Below, piece after piece: positions 35,741 to 45,167 of a stretch of 64,000 nucleotides of DNA. Below the pieces are notes generated by a model. It saw only the letters and a program-made list of their open reading frames with translations. It was not told the origin of the DNA and ran no database searches. Position numbers and translations under genes: made by a program. The stretch lies in contig JAFRXK010000023.1 of assembly GCA_017442865.1 (NCBI GenBank), forward strand, positions 1-64,000, read 5' to 3'. Positions within the stretch are counted from its first letter, which is position 1. Each line of letters begins with the position of its first letter. Source of the stretch: Lachnospiraceae bacterium. GTDB taxonomy: Bacteria; Bacillota; Clostridia; Lachnospirales; Lachnospiraceae.

Positions 35741-37081
35741 TTAAATCATTTTTTTTGCACGTATTAATCGTTTAAGTTTGAATAAAAGATAAACTCCATT
35801 TAGCATAAAGGCGCTTGTCCATGCTCCTGTTTCCGCTATAGCTATAGCCATATATCCAAGCACAGGTGTTAAAAACACGGCAGCGATAATTCTTGCCGCC
35901 AATTCAACAAATCCTGATATCATCGGAACAATTGTAAAGCCCATACCCTGACATGTGTTCCTTACAAGGAACAAAAAGCTTATGGACCACATCATTCCTC
36001 CGCACAGTCTTAAGAAATCCACGCATAAAATAATATTCTCCGGATCCGAAAGCATAAGTCCTGCCAGCTGCCCCGGGAATCCACAGAGAAGTATTGCAGA
36101 AAAGACCGCCAGTCCGACGGACAGCCAGAAGCTGCTCTTTAATCCTTCCCCTATACGTGCGAACTTTTTTGCGCCGTAATTCTGCCCCGCAAATGTACTC
36201 ATTGCCATTCCGGCGGCGGCACACGGCTGCATCATAAATTCAACCAGACGCATACATGCCGAATATGCGGCAGTATAATTTACACCAAGCTTATTAACGA
36301 AATACTGCACTAAAATAGTACCTATCGCAGTAACCGAATTCATAAATCCTACCGGAATACCTATAACAATTTCTTCTTTTATCAATGCCCGGTCAATTTT
36401 CCAGTCCTGTCTTTTAATATGTACAAAAGGTATTTTTCGAAGCTTCATAAAGCAGAAAGCTCCGGCACAGCACTGTGCAATAAGCGTTCCGATTGCTGCG
36501 CCCTCAACGCCCATTTTACATCCAACGATAAAAAACAGATCCAGCAGTATATTGATAACAGACGATATCGCCACGGCTATCATTGATGTCCTGCTGTCAC
36601 CAAGAGCATTTAATATTCCTGCAAACACATTATATAAAAGTGTCAGCGGAATCCCCGCCAGAATAATCACTATGTATAGTACGGCATCATCAATAATAAC
36701 CTCTGATGTGTGCATCAGCACCAGCAGCGGCCTCATTACAATGATTCCGGTAATCATAATGATAAATGCGACGAATCCGGTTGAAACAACTCCCATTGTA
36801 ATTGATTTTCTGAGCCTTGTATAATCAAGCGCACCATACGCCTGTGCAACAAGAATTGATATTCCGCAGCCAAGACCCATTATAAATCCAAATATAAAAA
36901 AGCTTATCGAGCCGGTTGCCCCGACTGCAGCCAGCGCCATATCATTGATTCCCTTGCCAACCACAATCGTATCTACAATGCTGTACAGCTGCTGCAGAAG
37001 CGAGCTGCACAAAATCGGGATGAAATATTTAAAAATTATAGGGAATGGCTTTCCCTCAGTCATATTAATTGTATTAGCCAT
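35741..37081 (-). CDS. MATE family efflux transporter
   Basis: A 446-residue, 12-helix Na+ or H+ driven multidrug exporter of the DinF/NorM-like branch. Typical parts are KPFPIIFKYFIPILCSSLLQQLYSIVDTIVVG near the start, and the repeat QNYGAKKFARIGEGLKSSF in the second half mirroring AQAYGALDYTRLRKSI in the first. AGGAGG precedes the ATG. It starts 17 bases after the ABC-2 permease genes and could be the last gene of that exporter operon. Confidence 0.93.
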   Translation of the reverse strand: MANTINMTEGKPFPIIFKYFIPILCSSLLQQLYSIVDTIVVGKGINDMALAAVGATGSISFFIFGFIMGLGCGISILVAQAYGALDYTRLRKSITMGVVSTGFVAFIIMITGIIVMRPLLVLMHTSEVIIDDAVLYIVIILAGIPLTLLYNVFAGILNALGDSRTSMIAVAISSVINILLDLFFIVGCKMGVEGAAIGTLIAQCCAGAFCFMKLRKIPFVHIKRQDWKIDRALIKEEIVIGIPVGFMNSVTAIGTILVQYFVNKLGVNYTAAYSACMRLVEFMMQPCAAAGMAMSTFAGQNYGAKKFARIGEGLKSSFWLSVGLAVFSAILLCGFPGQLAGLMLSDPENIILCVDFLRLCGGMMWSISFLFLVRNTCQGMGFTIVPMISGFVELAARIIAAVFLTPVLGYMAIAIAETGAWTSAFMLNGVYLLFKLKRLIRAKKMI

Positions 37082-37097
37082 TATTGTTCCTCCTGTT

Positions 37098-37886
37098 TTA
37101 TGAACCGTTTGACTTGTAATGCCTCAGTCCGTATCTCCATACACCATAACAGACAGCCAGGAAAAAGACTGTTCCTAACGGATATATGATGTAATACGGG
37201 CTTTCTGTCCGCCCCAGCAGATACTGTAACGGATAATACTGCACAAGAGTATATGGTACCACAAATGTGCAGAGTCTCAATATGTTTTTGCCATAAACAT
37301 CAAAAGGATATTTGCCATACTCTCTTGCCCCGTCGGTAAAAACATTCATAAATTCAAGTCCCTCCAATGTAAAAAAACAAAGCGCGGCATAAATCATGAA
37401 TATGCCGGTAAAGAGCATTGTTCCGCCGATAAGCATGAATACTACAGTAATAACCCTGCTTAATGTCCAGGTAATCCCGCTTGCAGTAATTCCATATACA
37501 AACATAACAACTGCCTGAAGCATTCTGCCGATTCGGCTAAGCTCAAATCTGCTTCCAAGCACCTGCAGAATCGGGCTTCGCGGTCTTACCATTATCCTGT
37601 CAAACTCACCATTTCGGACTATTGACGAAAAACCGTCAAAGCCTCTGGCAAAGCACTCTGCGAGAGAAAATTCCATCAGCATAATTGAAAAGCATAGCAG
37701 CACCTCGCTATAGGTATAGCCCTTGACCTCATTAAATCTGATAAACATAAAGTAAATACCTAAAAAAACATTAAATGATATGAGAAACTGCCCTATTATG
37801 CTTAGCAGAAATGACATTTTGTACTGCATTGTGCTTCTTATTATAACAGATATGTAATGAAAATATAAGCTTATACCTCTCTTCAT
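37098..37886 (-). CDS. ABC-2 type exporter permease (second subunit)
   Basis: A 262-residue six-helix protein of the ABC-2/DUF990 kind. Recognisable is the cytoplasmic FDRIMVRPRSPILQVLGSR followed by helices, and a C-terminal basic loop. The ATG at 37886 has GGAGGATGACAGG in front; the upstream gene stops at 37891. Its partner permease and ATPase lie directly upstream on the same strand. Cargo unknown. Confidence 0.88.
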   Translation of the reverse strand: MKRGISLYFHYISVIIRSTMQYKMSFLLSIIGQFLISFNVFLGIYFMFIRFNEVKGYTYSEVLLCFSIMLMEFSLAECFARGFDGFSSIVRNGEFDRIMVRPRSPILQVLGSRFELSRIGRMLQAVVMFVYGITASGITWTLSRVITVVFMLIGGTMLFTGIFMIYAALCFFTLEGLEFMNVFTDGAREYGKYPFDVYGKNILRLCTFVVPYTLVQYYPLQYLLGRTESPYYIIYPLGTVFFLAVCYGVWRYGLRHYKSNGS

Positions 37887-37890
37887 CCTG

Positions 37891-38694
37891 TCATCCTCCC
37901 TGCACAACGATTTTCTTTTCTGCAATTTTGCAAAGGCCTCTGCCTATCAGAACAAGCAGCACAAACCAGACTGTCTGAAGTAAAACAGCGCGGGTAAGCT
38001 CTTCTCCGTAAATATCGCCTCCGTAAATTCGAAGCGGAACATTTTGCATTCCCGCAAAAGGAAGCAGCTCCACAATGGATTTTAACGGCTTCGGAAGAAA
38101 TGGTATCGGCACGATGGCTCCGCAAAAAAACTCTACCAGCGACGTAAAAAATATACGGACGCCCTGCGGTGAAACCGTAAAGAAGCTTATTATATACACA
38201 AGCATACAAAATGCTATCGTAACCCCCAGTCCTAAAGCAAGCGTAAACATAAATACGATAAATGTGAGTATGTTTTTTGGGAGCGTCATTTTAAAGGGCT
38301 CCGGAAGTATAAATGCAACTATCAGAATAGGCATACATCGAAGCAGCGCCCTCGAAATTCTTGTTGCAGCATTTTTTGCAAACCACATGTTATATATTGA
38401 AACAGGTCTGCAAAGCTCATAGGCTATGTTTCCGCTTAATATTGAATCAAATATGTCATTATCCATCATCCACGTTGCGAAAAATGCGAGAAACGCCTGC
38501 TGAAGCCAGATGTATGAAACCATTGCCTTAAATTCCATAGGAAAGGCGGCAGGATTTGTTTCGTAGAAAGCTCTGAAAACAAAGCATTCCATAAAGCCCC
38601 ATACAAACTGTGTTACTATGCCGGCTGCAGCCGCCACCCGGTATTGAAGTCCCATATTAAGCCGCAGTCCAAAGAACGAAATATATTTTTTCAT
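37891..38694 (-). CDS. ABC-2 type exporter permease (first subunit)
   Basis: A 267-residue six-helix membrane protein with the start RLNMGLQYRVAAAAGIVTQFVWG and the loop FDSILSGNIAYELCRPVSIYN, the counterpart of FDRIMVRPRSP in the second permease. AAGGAGG stands before the ATG. The two permeases form a heterodimer with the ATPase encoded upstream. Such three-gene sets are common in Firmicutes and are poorly characterised. Confidence 0.88.
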   Translation of the reverse strand: MKKYISFFGLRLNMGLQYRVAAAAGIVTQFVWGFMECFVFRAFYETNPAAFPMEFKAMVSYIWLQQAFLAFFATWMMDNDIFDSILSGNIAYELCRPVSIYNMWFAKNAATRISRALLRCMPILIVAFILPEPFKMTLPKNILTFIVFMFTLALGLGVTIAFCMLVYIISFFTVSPQGVRIFFTSLVEFFCGAIVPIPFLPKPLKSIVELLPFAGMQNVPLRIYGGDIYGEELTRAVLLQTVWFVLLVLIGRGLCKIAEKKIVVQGG

Positions 38695-38767
38695 GGCTGT
38701 ATCCTCCTTGAAAATATTCAGTTTTTACAGTATCAAAAAGCAGTTAAGCTGCACTTAATAATCTATT

Positions 38768-39586
38768 TCACAGAATATTAAGCTGCTGATACAGCGCTGC
38801 AACAATCTTATCAAGACTTTTTTCAGCATCTGAAGCTTCATTAGAGGCTGCCAGTCTTCGCATATCGTCTATTGTACCGTCCATAAGAACACGCCCCTTG
38901 CCGATAAGAATTATACGTCTGGTAAGCGCTTCAATATCCTGCATATCATGTGTTGTAAGTATAATAGTCGTTTTATGCTCTTTGTTCAGATTCATGATAA
39001 AATCGCGCACCGCAAGCTTTGATACAGCATCAAGCCCGATAGTCGGCTCATCCAGAAAGAGAATTTTCGGACTGTGAAGCAATGATGCCGCAATTTCACA
39101 GCGCATACGCTGTCCTAAGGACAACTGACGGACCGGTGTCCTTAACAGTTCATTAAGCTTAAGCTTCCCGGTAAGCTCTTCTAAATTATTGATATACTCG
39201 TTTTTGGGGATTGAATAGATATCCTTTAATAATTCAAAGGAATCAATTACTGGAACATCCCACCAAAGCTGTGAACGCTGTCCGAACACCACACCGATTC
39301 TCTTAACATGCTCGATGCGGTTTTTCCATGGCACTCTGCCATCGACCAGACAGTTTCCGCTTTCCGGTGTCAATATTCCGCTTAGAATTTTAATCGTAGA
39401 ACTCTTTCCTGCTCCGTTAGGTCCGATATAGCCCACCATCTCGCTGTCATTAATGGTAAAGCTTACGTCTGACAACGCCTTAACCGTCTCAGTCTCCCTT
39501 CGAAACAGAGCTTTGCAGGCTTCCTTCATGCCTGCGTTTCTTTTTGCAACTTTGTACGATTTACATACATTCTCCATCGTAATCAT
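38768..39586 (-). CDS. ABC-2 exporter ATP-binding protein
   Basis: A 272-residue ATPase for the two ABC-2 permeases downstream. Walker A GPNGAGKSSTIKIL (about 54-67), Q-loop GVVFGQRSQLWWDVP, signature LSLGQRMRCEIAASLL, Walker B ILFLDEPTIGLD and TTHDM are present. The RSQLWWDVP wording is typical of the YbhF/NatA-like group paired with DUF990-type permeases. AGGAGG precedes the ATG. A leader of about 190 bases with hairpins separates it from the relA stop. Confidence 0.94.
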   Translation of the reverse strand: MITMENVCKSYKVAKRNAGMKEACKALFRRETETVKALSDVSFTINDSEMVGYIGPNGAGKSSTIKILSGILTPESGNCLVDGRVPWKNRIEHVKRIGVVFGQRSQLWWDVPVIDSFELLKDIYSIPKNEYINNLEELTGKLKLNELLRTPVRQLSLGQRMRCEIAASLLHSPKILFLDEPTIGLDAVSKLAVRDFIMNLNKEHKTTIILTTHDMQDIEALTRRIILIGKGRVLMDGTIDDMRRLAASNEASDAEKSLDKIVAALYQQLNIL

Positions 39587-39639
39587 TTTGCTTCCTCCTG
39601 GTAGTAATATTTTTGACTGATGATAAAATATCTTGCCAA

Positions 39640-39722
39640 GTAGGTCTTGTATTTCCGGTGACAGCCGGAAATCACCCTATTCACTTTACAAGCTGTCCCC
39701 GCCTTAAAAGGCAGGGACATAA
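39640..39722 (-). promoter_or_regulatory. Structured leader before the ABC-2 exporter operon
   Basis: Reading the minus strand, TGTCCCTGCCTT pairs with AAGGCGGGGACA (39694-39719 region). Next, CTTGT pairs with ACAAG enclosing ATTTCCGG/CCGGAAAT (39650-39672) with a 15-base internal loop. Neither stem has a T-run. It may terminate relA or be a regulatory RNA of the exporter operon. No known riboswitch class could be matched by eye. Confidence 0.35.
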
Positions 39723-39772
39723 AATATACTATATTATATGTATGATGTCAATAAACAATCTCTACAAATTTA

Positions 39773-42028
39773 TTAACCGGTTACTCTGTCTATACCGACA
39801 ACGCTTTCTATACCGTTTAACTTCTCCATAAGCTTTCTAAGCTCATCCTTACCATGAATCTCAAAGCTCATGGATATAGTTGCAAGTCCCTGCTTGCTTA
39901 CACGGCTGTTCATCGAGCTTACATCAATATTACTTTCGGTAAGAATTCTTGAAACATCAGCAAAGATTCCCGAACGGTTATTTGCATAAATATTAATCTT
40001 TGTAAGATAGCTTCCGCTTGTCATGCTTTCCGAATTCTCCTGCCACTGGGCATCTATTATCCTTGCCTTGTCCGATTCAGGCAGATCTACCATGTTGAGA
40101 CAGTCCTTGCGATGAATTGAAACGCCTCTGCCTCTTGTAATAAAGCCTACTATCTCATCGCCGGGAACAGGATTGCAGCACTTTGAAAAACGCACGGCAA
40201 CATCATCTATGCCCTTTACAAGTATGCCGCCCTTTTGCGACGGCTTATACACCTTTGCCTTGCTGCTTTCAGTAATCGCTTCGATAATCTCCTCGTCGCT
40301 TAATTCCTTCTTGTGCTTCTTATCATATTCCTCTATCGCTTTATTTAATATCTGACCTTCCTTAAGTCCGCCGTGTCCTACAGCGGATAAAATTGAATCC
40401 CAGTCCTTAAAGCCATACTTCTCAAGAATAAGCTCTCTGTATTCCTGCTTTGTTATTTCACTATATGCATAGCCCCTCGCCTTACAGTACTTTTCAAGCA
40501 TCTCGCGGCCTTTTTTGATATTGTCCTCTTTTAACTCCTGCTTGAAGAACTGATTGATTTTATTGCGCGCCTGTGCCGTCTGGACAATCTTTAACCAGTC
40601 GCGGCTTGGACCCTTTGCGTTTGGTGAGGTGATAATCTCTATTCTGTCGCCGTTTTGAATCTTGTAATCGATAGGCACCATCTTGCCGTTTACCTTCGCG
40701 CCTACCATCCTGTTGCCAACGCCGCTGTGAATACTGTATGCAAAGTCAACAGGCGTCGAACCATTGGTAAGGTTCTTAACATCTCCTGATGGCGTAAAGC
40801 AGTATATACTCTCCGTAAAAAGGCTTAAATCGCTCTTTAAGAGGTTCATATACTCCTTGTTATCCGACATCTCATTCTGAAGCTCGAGTATCTGGCGCAG
40901 CCAGCTTAACTTCTGTTCCTCGCTTCTTTCCTTTGAATGAGCCGCCTTTTCAGACATCTCTTCAGCTCCGGTCTTGCCCTCTTTATATTTCCAGTGTGCG
41001 GCAATACCGTATTCTGCCTCCTGATGCATCTGCTCAGTCCTTATCTGAACCTCAAAAGGCTGTCCTTCGCCCATAAGCGTTGTATGAAGCGAACGGTAGC
41101 CATTTACCTTTGGCACCGCAATATAGTCCTTAAATCTGCCCGGTATAGGCGTATAATGCTCATGGAGCACGCCAAGTGCCGCATAGCACTCCTTAATATC
41201 CTTAACAATGATACGCACGGCAAATAAATCATAAATCTGCTCAATGTCCTTATGACCCTTCACCATCTTCTTATAAATGCTGAAGAAATGCTTTGCCCTT
41301 CCGTATATCTTTGCCTCTATTCCTGCCTCCTTAATCATCGCAGAAACATCCTCAACTATTGAATCTACAAATATCTGTCTTGTGGTCCTGGTCTGTGAAA
41401 CCTTCTCTGCAAGCTCATAATATGCCAGCGGCTCAGAATATTTAAGTGACAAATCCTCAAGCTCAATCTTAACTTTGGATATACCGAGTCTTCCTGCAAG
41501 CGGCGCATATATATCAAGCGTCTCCTTTGCCTTTTCGATCTGCTGCTCTATAGGAAGTCCTTTAAGGGTACGCATATCCTGCAGTCTGTCCGCAAGCTTA
41601 ATCATGATAACCCTGATATCCTTTGCCATGGCAAGAAACATCTTCCTTAGGCTTTCTGCCTGAAACTCAATCTTGTCCATTGAATCTGAAATCTGGGTAA
41701 GCCTTGATACTCCGTCTATAAGAAACGCTACATCAGCACCAAACTCCTTTGCAATGCTTTCAGGCTTGATGCTTTCCTCCTCCCTGAGATTGTGAAGGAT
41801 TCCCGCGCATATGGCAGCCTCATCCATGCCAAGCTCCGCAATAATAATCGCAACATTCATTGAATGGCATATCTTTGACTCTCCGCACTTACAAAGCTGT
41901 CCCATGTGAAGATTCTTTGCTGTCATATATGATTTGTTAATAAGCGAAAGGTCCATATCAGGACGGTTCTCTTTTAAAATTGAAACAAGCTTCTCGTATA
42001 AAACCTTTTCATCCTCAGCCAATGCCAT
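39773..42028 (-). CDS. relA: RelA/SpoT-family (p)ppGpp synthetase with degenerate hydrolase site
   Basis: Stringent-response enzyme of 751 residues, the normal Rel length. Order: HD hydrolase domain (about 30-180), synthetase (about 230-350), TGS (about 410-470), and C-terminal ACT (about 670-751). The synthetase motifs are intact: GRAKHFFSIYKKM, YDLFAVRII, RFKDYIAVPKVNGYRSLHTT, EVQIRTEQMHQEAEYGIAAHW. The hydrolase motifs are altered: HMGQLCKCGE (41-50) where HxGQxRxSGE is usual, LHNLREEE (78-85) where LHDVVEDT is usual, and DRLQDMRT where DRLHNMRT is usual. It is probably a synthetase with weak or no hydrolysis. GGGAGG precedes the ATG. Confidence 0.95.
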   Translation of the reverse strand: MALAEDEKVLYEKLVSILKENRPDMDLSLINKSYMTAKNLHMGQLCKCGESKICHSMNVAIIIAELGMDEAAICAGILHNLREEESIKPESIAKEFGADVAFLIDGVSRLTQISDSMDKIEFQAESLRKMFLAMAKDIRVIMIKLADRLQDMRTLKGLPIEQQIEKAKETLDIYAPLAGRLGISKVKIELEDLSLKYSEPLAYYELAEKVSQTRTTRQIFVDSIVEDVSAMIKEAGIEAKIYGRAKHFFSIYKKMVKGHKDIEQIYDLFAVRIIVKDIKECYAALGVLHEHYTPIPGRFKDYIAVPKVNGYRSLHTTLMGEGQPFEVQIRTEQMHQEAEYGIAAHWKYKEGKTGAEEMSEKAAHSKERSEEQKLSWLRQILELQNEMSDNKEYMNLLKSDLSLFTESIYCFTPSGDVKNLTNGSTPVDFAYSIHSGVGNRMVGAKVNGKMVPIDYKIQNGDRIEIITSPNAKGPSRDWLKIVQTAQARNKINQFFKQELKEDNIKKGREMLEKYCKARGYAYSEITKQEYRELILEKYGFKDWDSILSAVGHGGLKEGQILNKAIEEYDKKHKKELSDEEIIEAITESSKAKVYKPSQKGGILVKGIDDVAVRFSKCCNPVPGDEIVGFITRGRGVSIHRKDCLNMVDLPESDKARIIDAQWQENSESMTSGSYLTKINIYANNRSGIFADVSRILTESNIDVSSMNSRVSKQGLATISMSFEIHGKDELRKLMEKLNGIESVVGIDRVTG

Positions 42029-42284
42029 TCACCTCCCTTATAAAATATGCTGCATAATTACAGAGTACCAATCATCATAATTTAGTCAAATAGATGTCGG
42101 GGTTAAAACCCGATATCCTGATTGAACATTTTTATATCTCTTTGCCGGGAATAAAAACCTTGCTTAAAAGATAGATTAAGGCAAATTACAAGAACTGTCA
42201 AATGTGTAACAGCTTTGTAATCTGCCTCATAGTCTGCAATAGCATACATAGCGAACTGCCATTGGCAGTTCATATAATTGAAAC
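42029..42284. other. Intergenic stretch upstream of relA
   Basis: No convincing gene. It contains a small hairpin GAACTGCCA/TGGCAGTTC (42253-42271) just past the lipoprotein stop, possibly its terminator; the rest should hold the relA promoter, which was not resolved. Confidence 0.4.
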
Positions 42285-42839
42285 TCAATTATCAAATATC
42301 AGCTTAACCGGAATCATGATACTTACAGTTCCACGGCTCCCTATATCGTCTTTTATGCCTAAATAAACACAAAACTCAATGTCATTCTTCGCTGTCAAAT
42401 CCTTAACTGTATCTGTATAAAAAGTCATATTACAACTTATACTTTCCAAATTCTCAAGCACACCTTCATATTCAGCGTCGGCTCTTAAATAGTCTCTGTC
42501 ATTGGATATATAATCATGCACTCCGTCAACATAGGTGCTGATATTGACAGCACCATTCTTACCGAACATACGCGTATCGGACCAAACTAATATATCACTG
42601 CCGGTAACATTCTTTGCAGTGGCAATAACTTCAATATCATCGCCCAAAGTATACCAACTCTTATCAAATTCAACTGTAAATTCTATGCCCTCAACGGTCT
42701 GTGTAAAAATAGTCTCTGTCGGCAAATCAATGTATGGTTCTTTTCCCTTAGTATTATTATCTATATCTATATTATCGCTGCACGCTGTAAATAACAAAAG
42801 TAAGCTAAAGAGGAAAGTACGAATCATGTTCTTTTTCAT
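42285..42839 (-). CDS. Lipoprotein of unknown function
   Basis: A 184-residue exported lipoprotein. Signal peptide FLFSLLLLFTAC puts the lipid-bearing Cys at about 20. The mature part looks beta-rich (FTVEFDKSWYTLGDDIEVIATAKNVTG), resembling an Ig-like or intracellular proteinase inhibitor-like fold. No family is assigned. GAGGAAGAGCG precedes the ATG. It is single, with its own upstream space. Confidence 0.75.
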   Translation of the reverse strand: MKKNMIRTFLFSLLLLFTACSDNIDIDNNTKGKEPYIDLPTETIFTQTVEGIEFTVEFDKSWYTLGDDIEVIATAKNVTGSDILVWSDTRMFGKNGAVNISTYVDGVHDYISNDRDYLRADAEYEGVLENLESISCNMTFYTDTVKDLTAKNDIEFCVYLGIKDDIGSRGTVSIMIPVKLIFDN

Positions 42840-43029
42840 AATCGCTCTTCCTCTGTTTATATATATTAATCACAAAAATGTGTTATGGTCATCTTTTATA
42901 CTAGCACTACTTATGTTTAGCGTCAATGATAATTTTTAATATTTTTAAAATCTTATTTTTTAACAATAATATACATATCTGCTGTATGTATGTGTAAAAC
43001 CAAAGGTCAGCAGCAGCTTATTTAACATT

Positions 43030-43060
43030 CGGGGCGTCAAAATGTAATTTTGACGCCCCG
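43030..43060. terminator. Perfect hairpin after the EF-G-like gene
   Basis: CGGGGCGTCAAAAT pairs with ATTTTGACGCCCCG around GTA. It lies 22 bases beyond the EF-G-like stop. The 14-bp stem is perfect but no strong T-run follows. Confidence 0.6.
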
Positions 43061-43082
43061 GTGTATTTAATCTGAATATTAA

Positions 43083-45161
43083 TTATTCTTCTGCTCTTGC
43101 TGCAATTTCCTTAGCCTGAACGTCTGACGGAGCCTGCTCATATCTTGCAAATTCATATTCGAAATCGCCGATACCGCCTGTCATTGAACGAAGGTCTGTA
43201 GAATAACCTATCATCTCAGACATAGGAACGTCTGCCTCTACTATCTGGTTGCCCTTGTGGTCAGGATTCATACCGAGCACACGGCCTCTTCTCTTGTTAA
43301 GGTCACCCATAACATCACCGGTAAACTTGTCCGGTACTGTAACCTTTACAGATACGATAGGCTCAAGGAGAACCGGCTTCGCATCAGGCTCTGAGAATGC
43401 CTTCTTAACAGCAAGGATAGATGCCATCTTGAATGCCATTTCTGATGAGTCTACAGGGTGGTATGAACCGAATACCAATGTAGCCTTAAGTCCTACTACC
43501 GGATATCCTGCCAAAGGTCCCTTAACAACGCATTCCTGAATACCCTTTTCAACTGCAGGGAAGTAATTCTTAGGAACTACGCCGCCGACAATCTTCTCTT
43601 CGAAGATGTATGGTGTCTCAAGGTCGCCTGACGGTTCAAATTCCATAACAACATCACCGTACTGACCGTGACCGCCTGACTGCTTCTTGTGCTTGCCCTG
43701 TACCTTAACCTTGCCTCTGATTGTCTCTCTGAATGCAACCTTCGGCTTGTCAAGGAGAATCTCAACCTTATATCTGTTTAACAGCTTGCTTGTTACTATC
43801 TCAAGGTGCTGGTCGCCGATACCATAAAGCAGAGTCTGTCTGTTTTCCTTATCATTGACAACCTTAAGTGTTAAATCCTCTTCCATAAGCTTTGAAAGTG
43901 CGCCTGCTATCTTGTCCTCATCGCCCTTATTCTTAGCTGTGTAGCTCATATATGTGTAAGGTGTAGGAACCTGTGGTCTTGCATATTCAACATTGTTGCC
44001 CTTAGCAGCAAGTGTATCGCCTGTTGATGTAACCGTAAGCTTAGGAATAGCACCTATATCGCCTGCACGAAGTGCTTCAACCTCGATAGCCTCCTTGCCT
44101 CTTAAGATGAAAAGCTTACCGATCTTTTCTTCTGTCTCCTTTGAAACATTAACTGCCGTTGAGTCAGCTCTTAATACACCCGAGCAAACCTTTACAAATG
44201 AATACTTACCGATGAACGGGTCAACAAGTGTCTTCCATACCTTTGCACTCATAGGCTTCGCATCATCATAATCAGCCTCAAATACTTCGTCTGTATCCTT
44301 GATAATGCCTGAAATCTTAAGCTTTTCAGGTGACGGGAAGTACTTCTCGATGCAGTCAAGAAGCATTCTTGCGCCCTGTCCGTTGATGCCGGCACCCATA
44401 AGTATCGGAACGATGCTTCCATCAATAACGTGAGTTCTTAATGCAATTGAAATCTCATCATATGTAAACTCATCTCCGCCGAAGTATCTGTCCATATACT
44501 CTTCGCTTGTCTCGGCAACTGCCTCCATCAAAGCTTCACGATACTTTTCGAGATTCTCCATAGAATAATCAGGAATATCGCTGTCTACATAATCATTCAG
44601 ATTCATAAAGCGGCGGCCCTTCATCTTAACTACGTTTACAAAGCCGACAAATCTCTCATTCTCTCTGATAGGCATCTGGAAAGGTGCAATCTTGTTGCCG
44701 TAAAGCTCCTGAAGGTCTTCAACTACCTGACGGAAGCTTGCATTGTCATCATCCATGCCTGTTACAAAGAACATTCTTGGAAGGTTGTACTTCTCACATA
44801 AATTCCAAGCCTTCTGCGTACCGACTTCTACGCCTGAGCGTCCGTTTACAACGATAACGGCGGCGTCAGCAACACTTGCAGCTTCCTCTGCCTCACCGAT
44901 AAAATCAAAATAACCAGGTGTGTCTATGAAGTTAATCTTTGTTCCTTCCCTGATAATCGGGATTGTTGTAGCAGAGATAGAGAAAAGTCTCTTAATCTCC
45001 TCTTTATCAAAATCACTTATTGTGTTTCCGTCTGTAATCTTTCCCTGACGATTTGTCACCCCTGTAATATTTGCAATTGATTCGATTAATGTAGTCTTTC
45101 CGCTTCCACCGTGTCCAAGCAGCACAACATTACGAATTTTACCCGTTTCAAATACATTCAT
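43083..45161 (-). CDS. EF-G-like translation GTPase paralogue
   Basis: A 692-residue homologue of elongation factor G with domains I-V in the usual order, including PVPTPYTYMSYTAK near the II/III boundary, GDQHLEIVTSKL in domain III, GGHGQYGDVVMEFEP in IV and RRGRVLGM in V. The G domain differs from canonical EF-G: P-loop GHGGSGKT (16-23), DTPGYFDF (80-87) where DTPGHVDF has the catalytic His, and VTGMDD (133-138) where VNKMDR is usual. So it is not the housekeeping EF-G. Similar paralogues (EF-G2 type) occur in several bacteria. The ATG at 45161 has AGGAGG eight bases before it; the ATG two codons earlier is too close. Confidence 0.9.
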   Translation of the reverse strand: MNVFETGKIRNVVLLGHGGSGKTTLIESIANITGVTNRQGKITDGNTISDFDKEEIKRLFSISATTIPIIREGTKINFIDTPGYFDFIGEAEEAASVADAAVIVVNGRSGVEVGTQKAWNLCEKYNLPRMFFVTGMDDDNASFRQVVEDLQELYGNKIAPFQMPIRENERFVGFVNVVKMKGRRFMNLNDYVDSDIPDYSMENLEKYREALMEAVAETSEEYMDRYFGGDEFTYDEISIALRTHVIDGSIVPILMGAGINGQGARMLLDCIEKYFPSPEKLKISGIIKDTDEVFEADYDDAKPMSAKVWKTLVDPFIGKYSFVKVCSGVLRADSTAVNVSKETEEKIGKLFILRGKEAIEVEALRAGDIGAIPKLTVTSTGDTLAAKGNNVEYARPQVPTPYTYMSYTAKNKGDEDKIAGALSKLMEEDLTLKVVNDKENRQTLLYGIGDQHLEIVTSKLLNRYKVEILLDKPKVAFRETIRGKVKVQGKHKKQSGGHGQYGDVVMEFEPSGDLETPYIFEEKIVGGVVPKNYFPAVEKGIQECVVKGPLAGYPVVGLKATLVFGSYHPVDSSEMAFKMASILAVKKAFSEPDAKPVLLEPIVSVKVTVPDKFTGDVMGDLNKRRGRVLGMNPDHKGNQIVEADVPMSEMIGYSTDLRSMTGGIGDFEYEFARYEQAPSDVQAKEIAARAEE

Positions 45162-45167
45162 TAGCAT

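Noticed and set aside
42103-42288. 61-residue frame between relA and the lipoprotein gene
   Set aside because: No ribosome site or recognisable feature, and it overlaps the lipoprotein stop and a hairpin.
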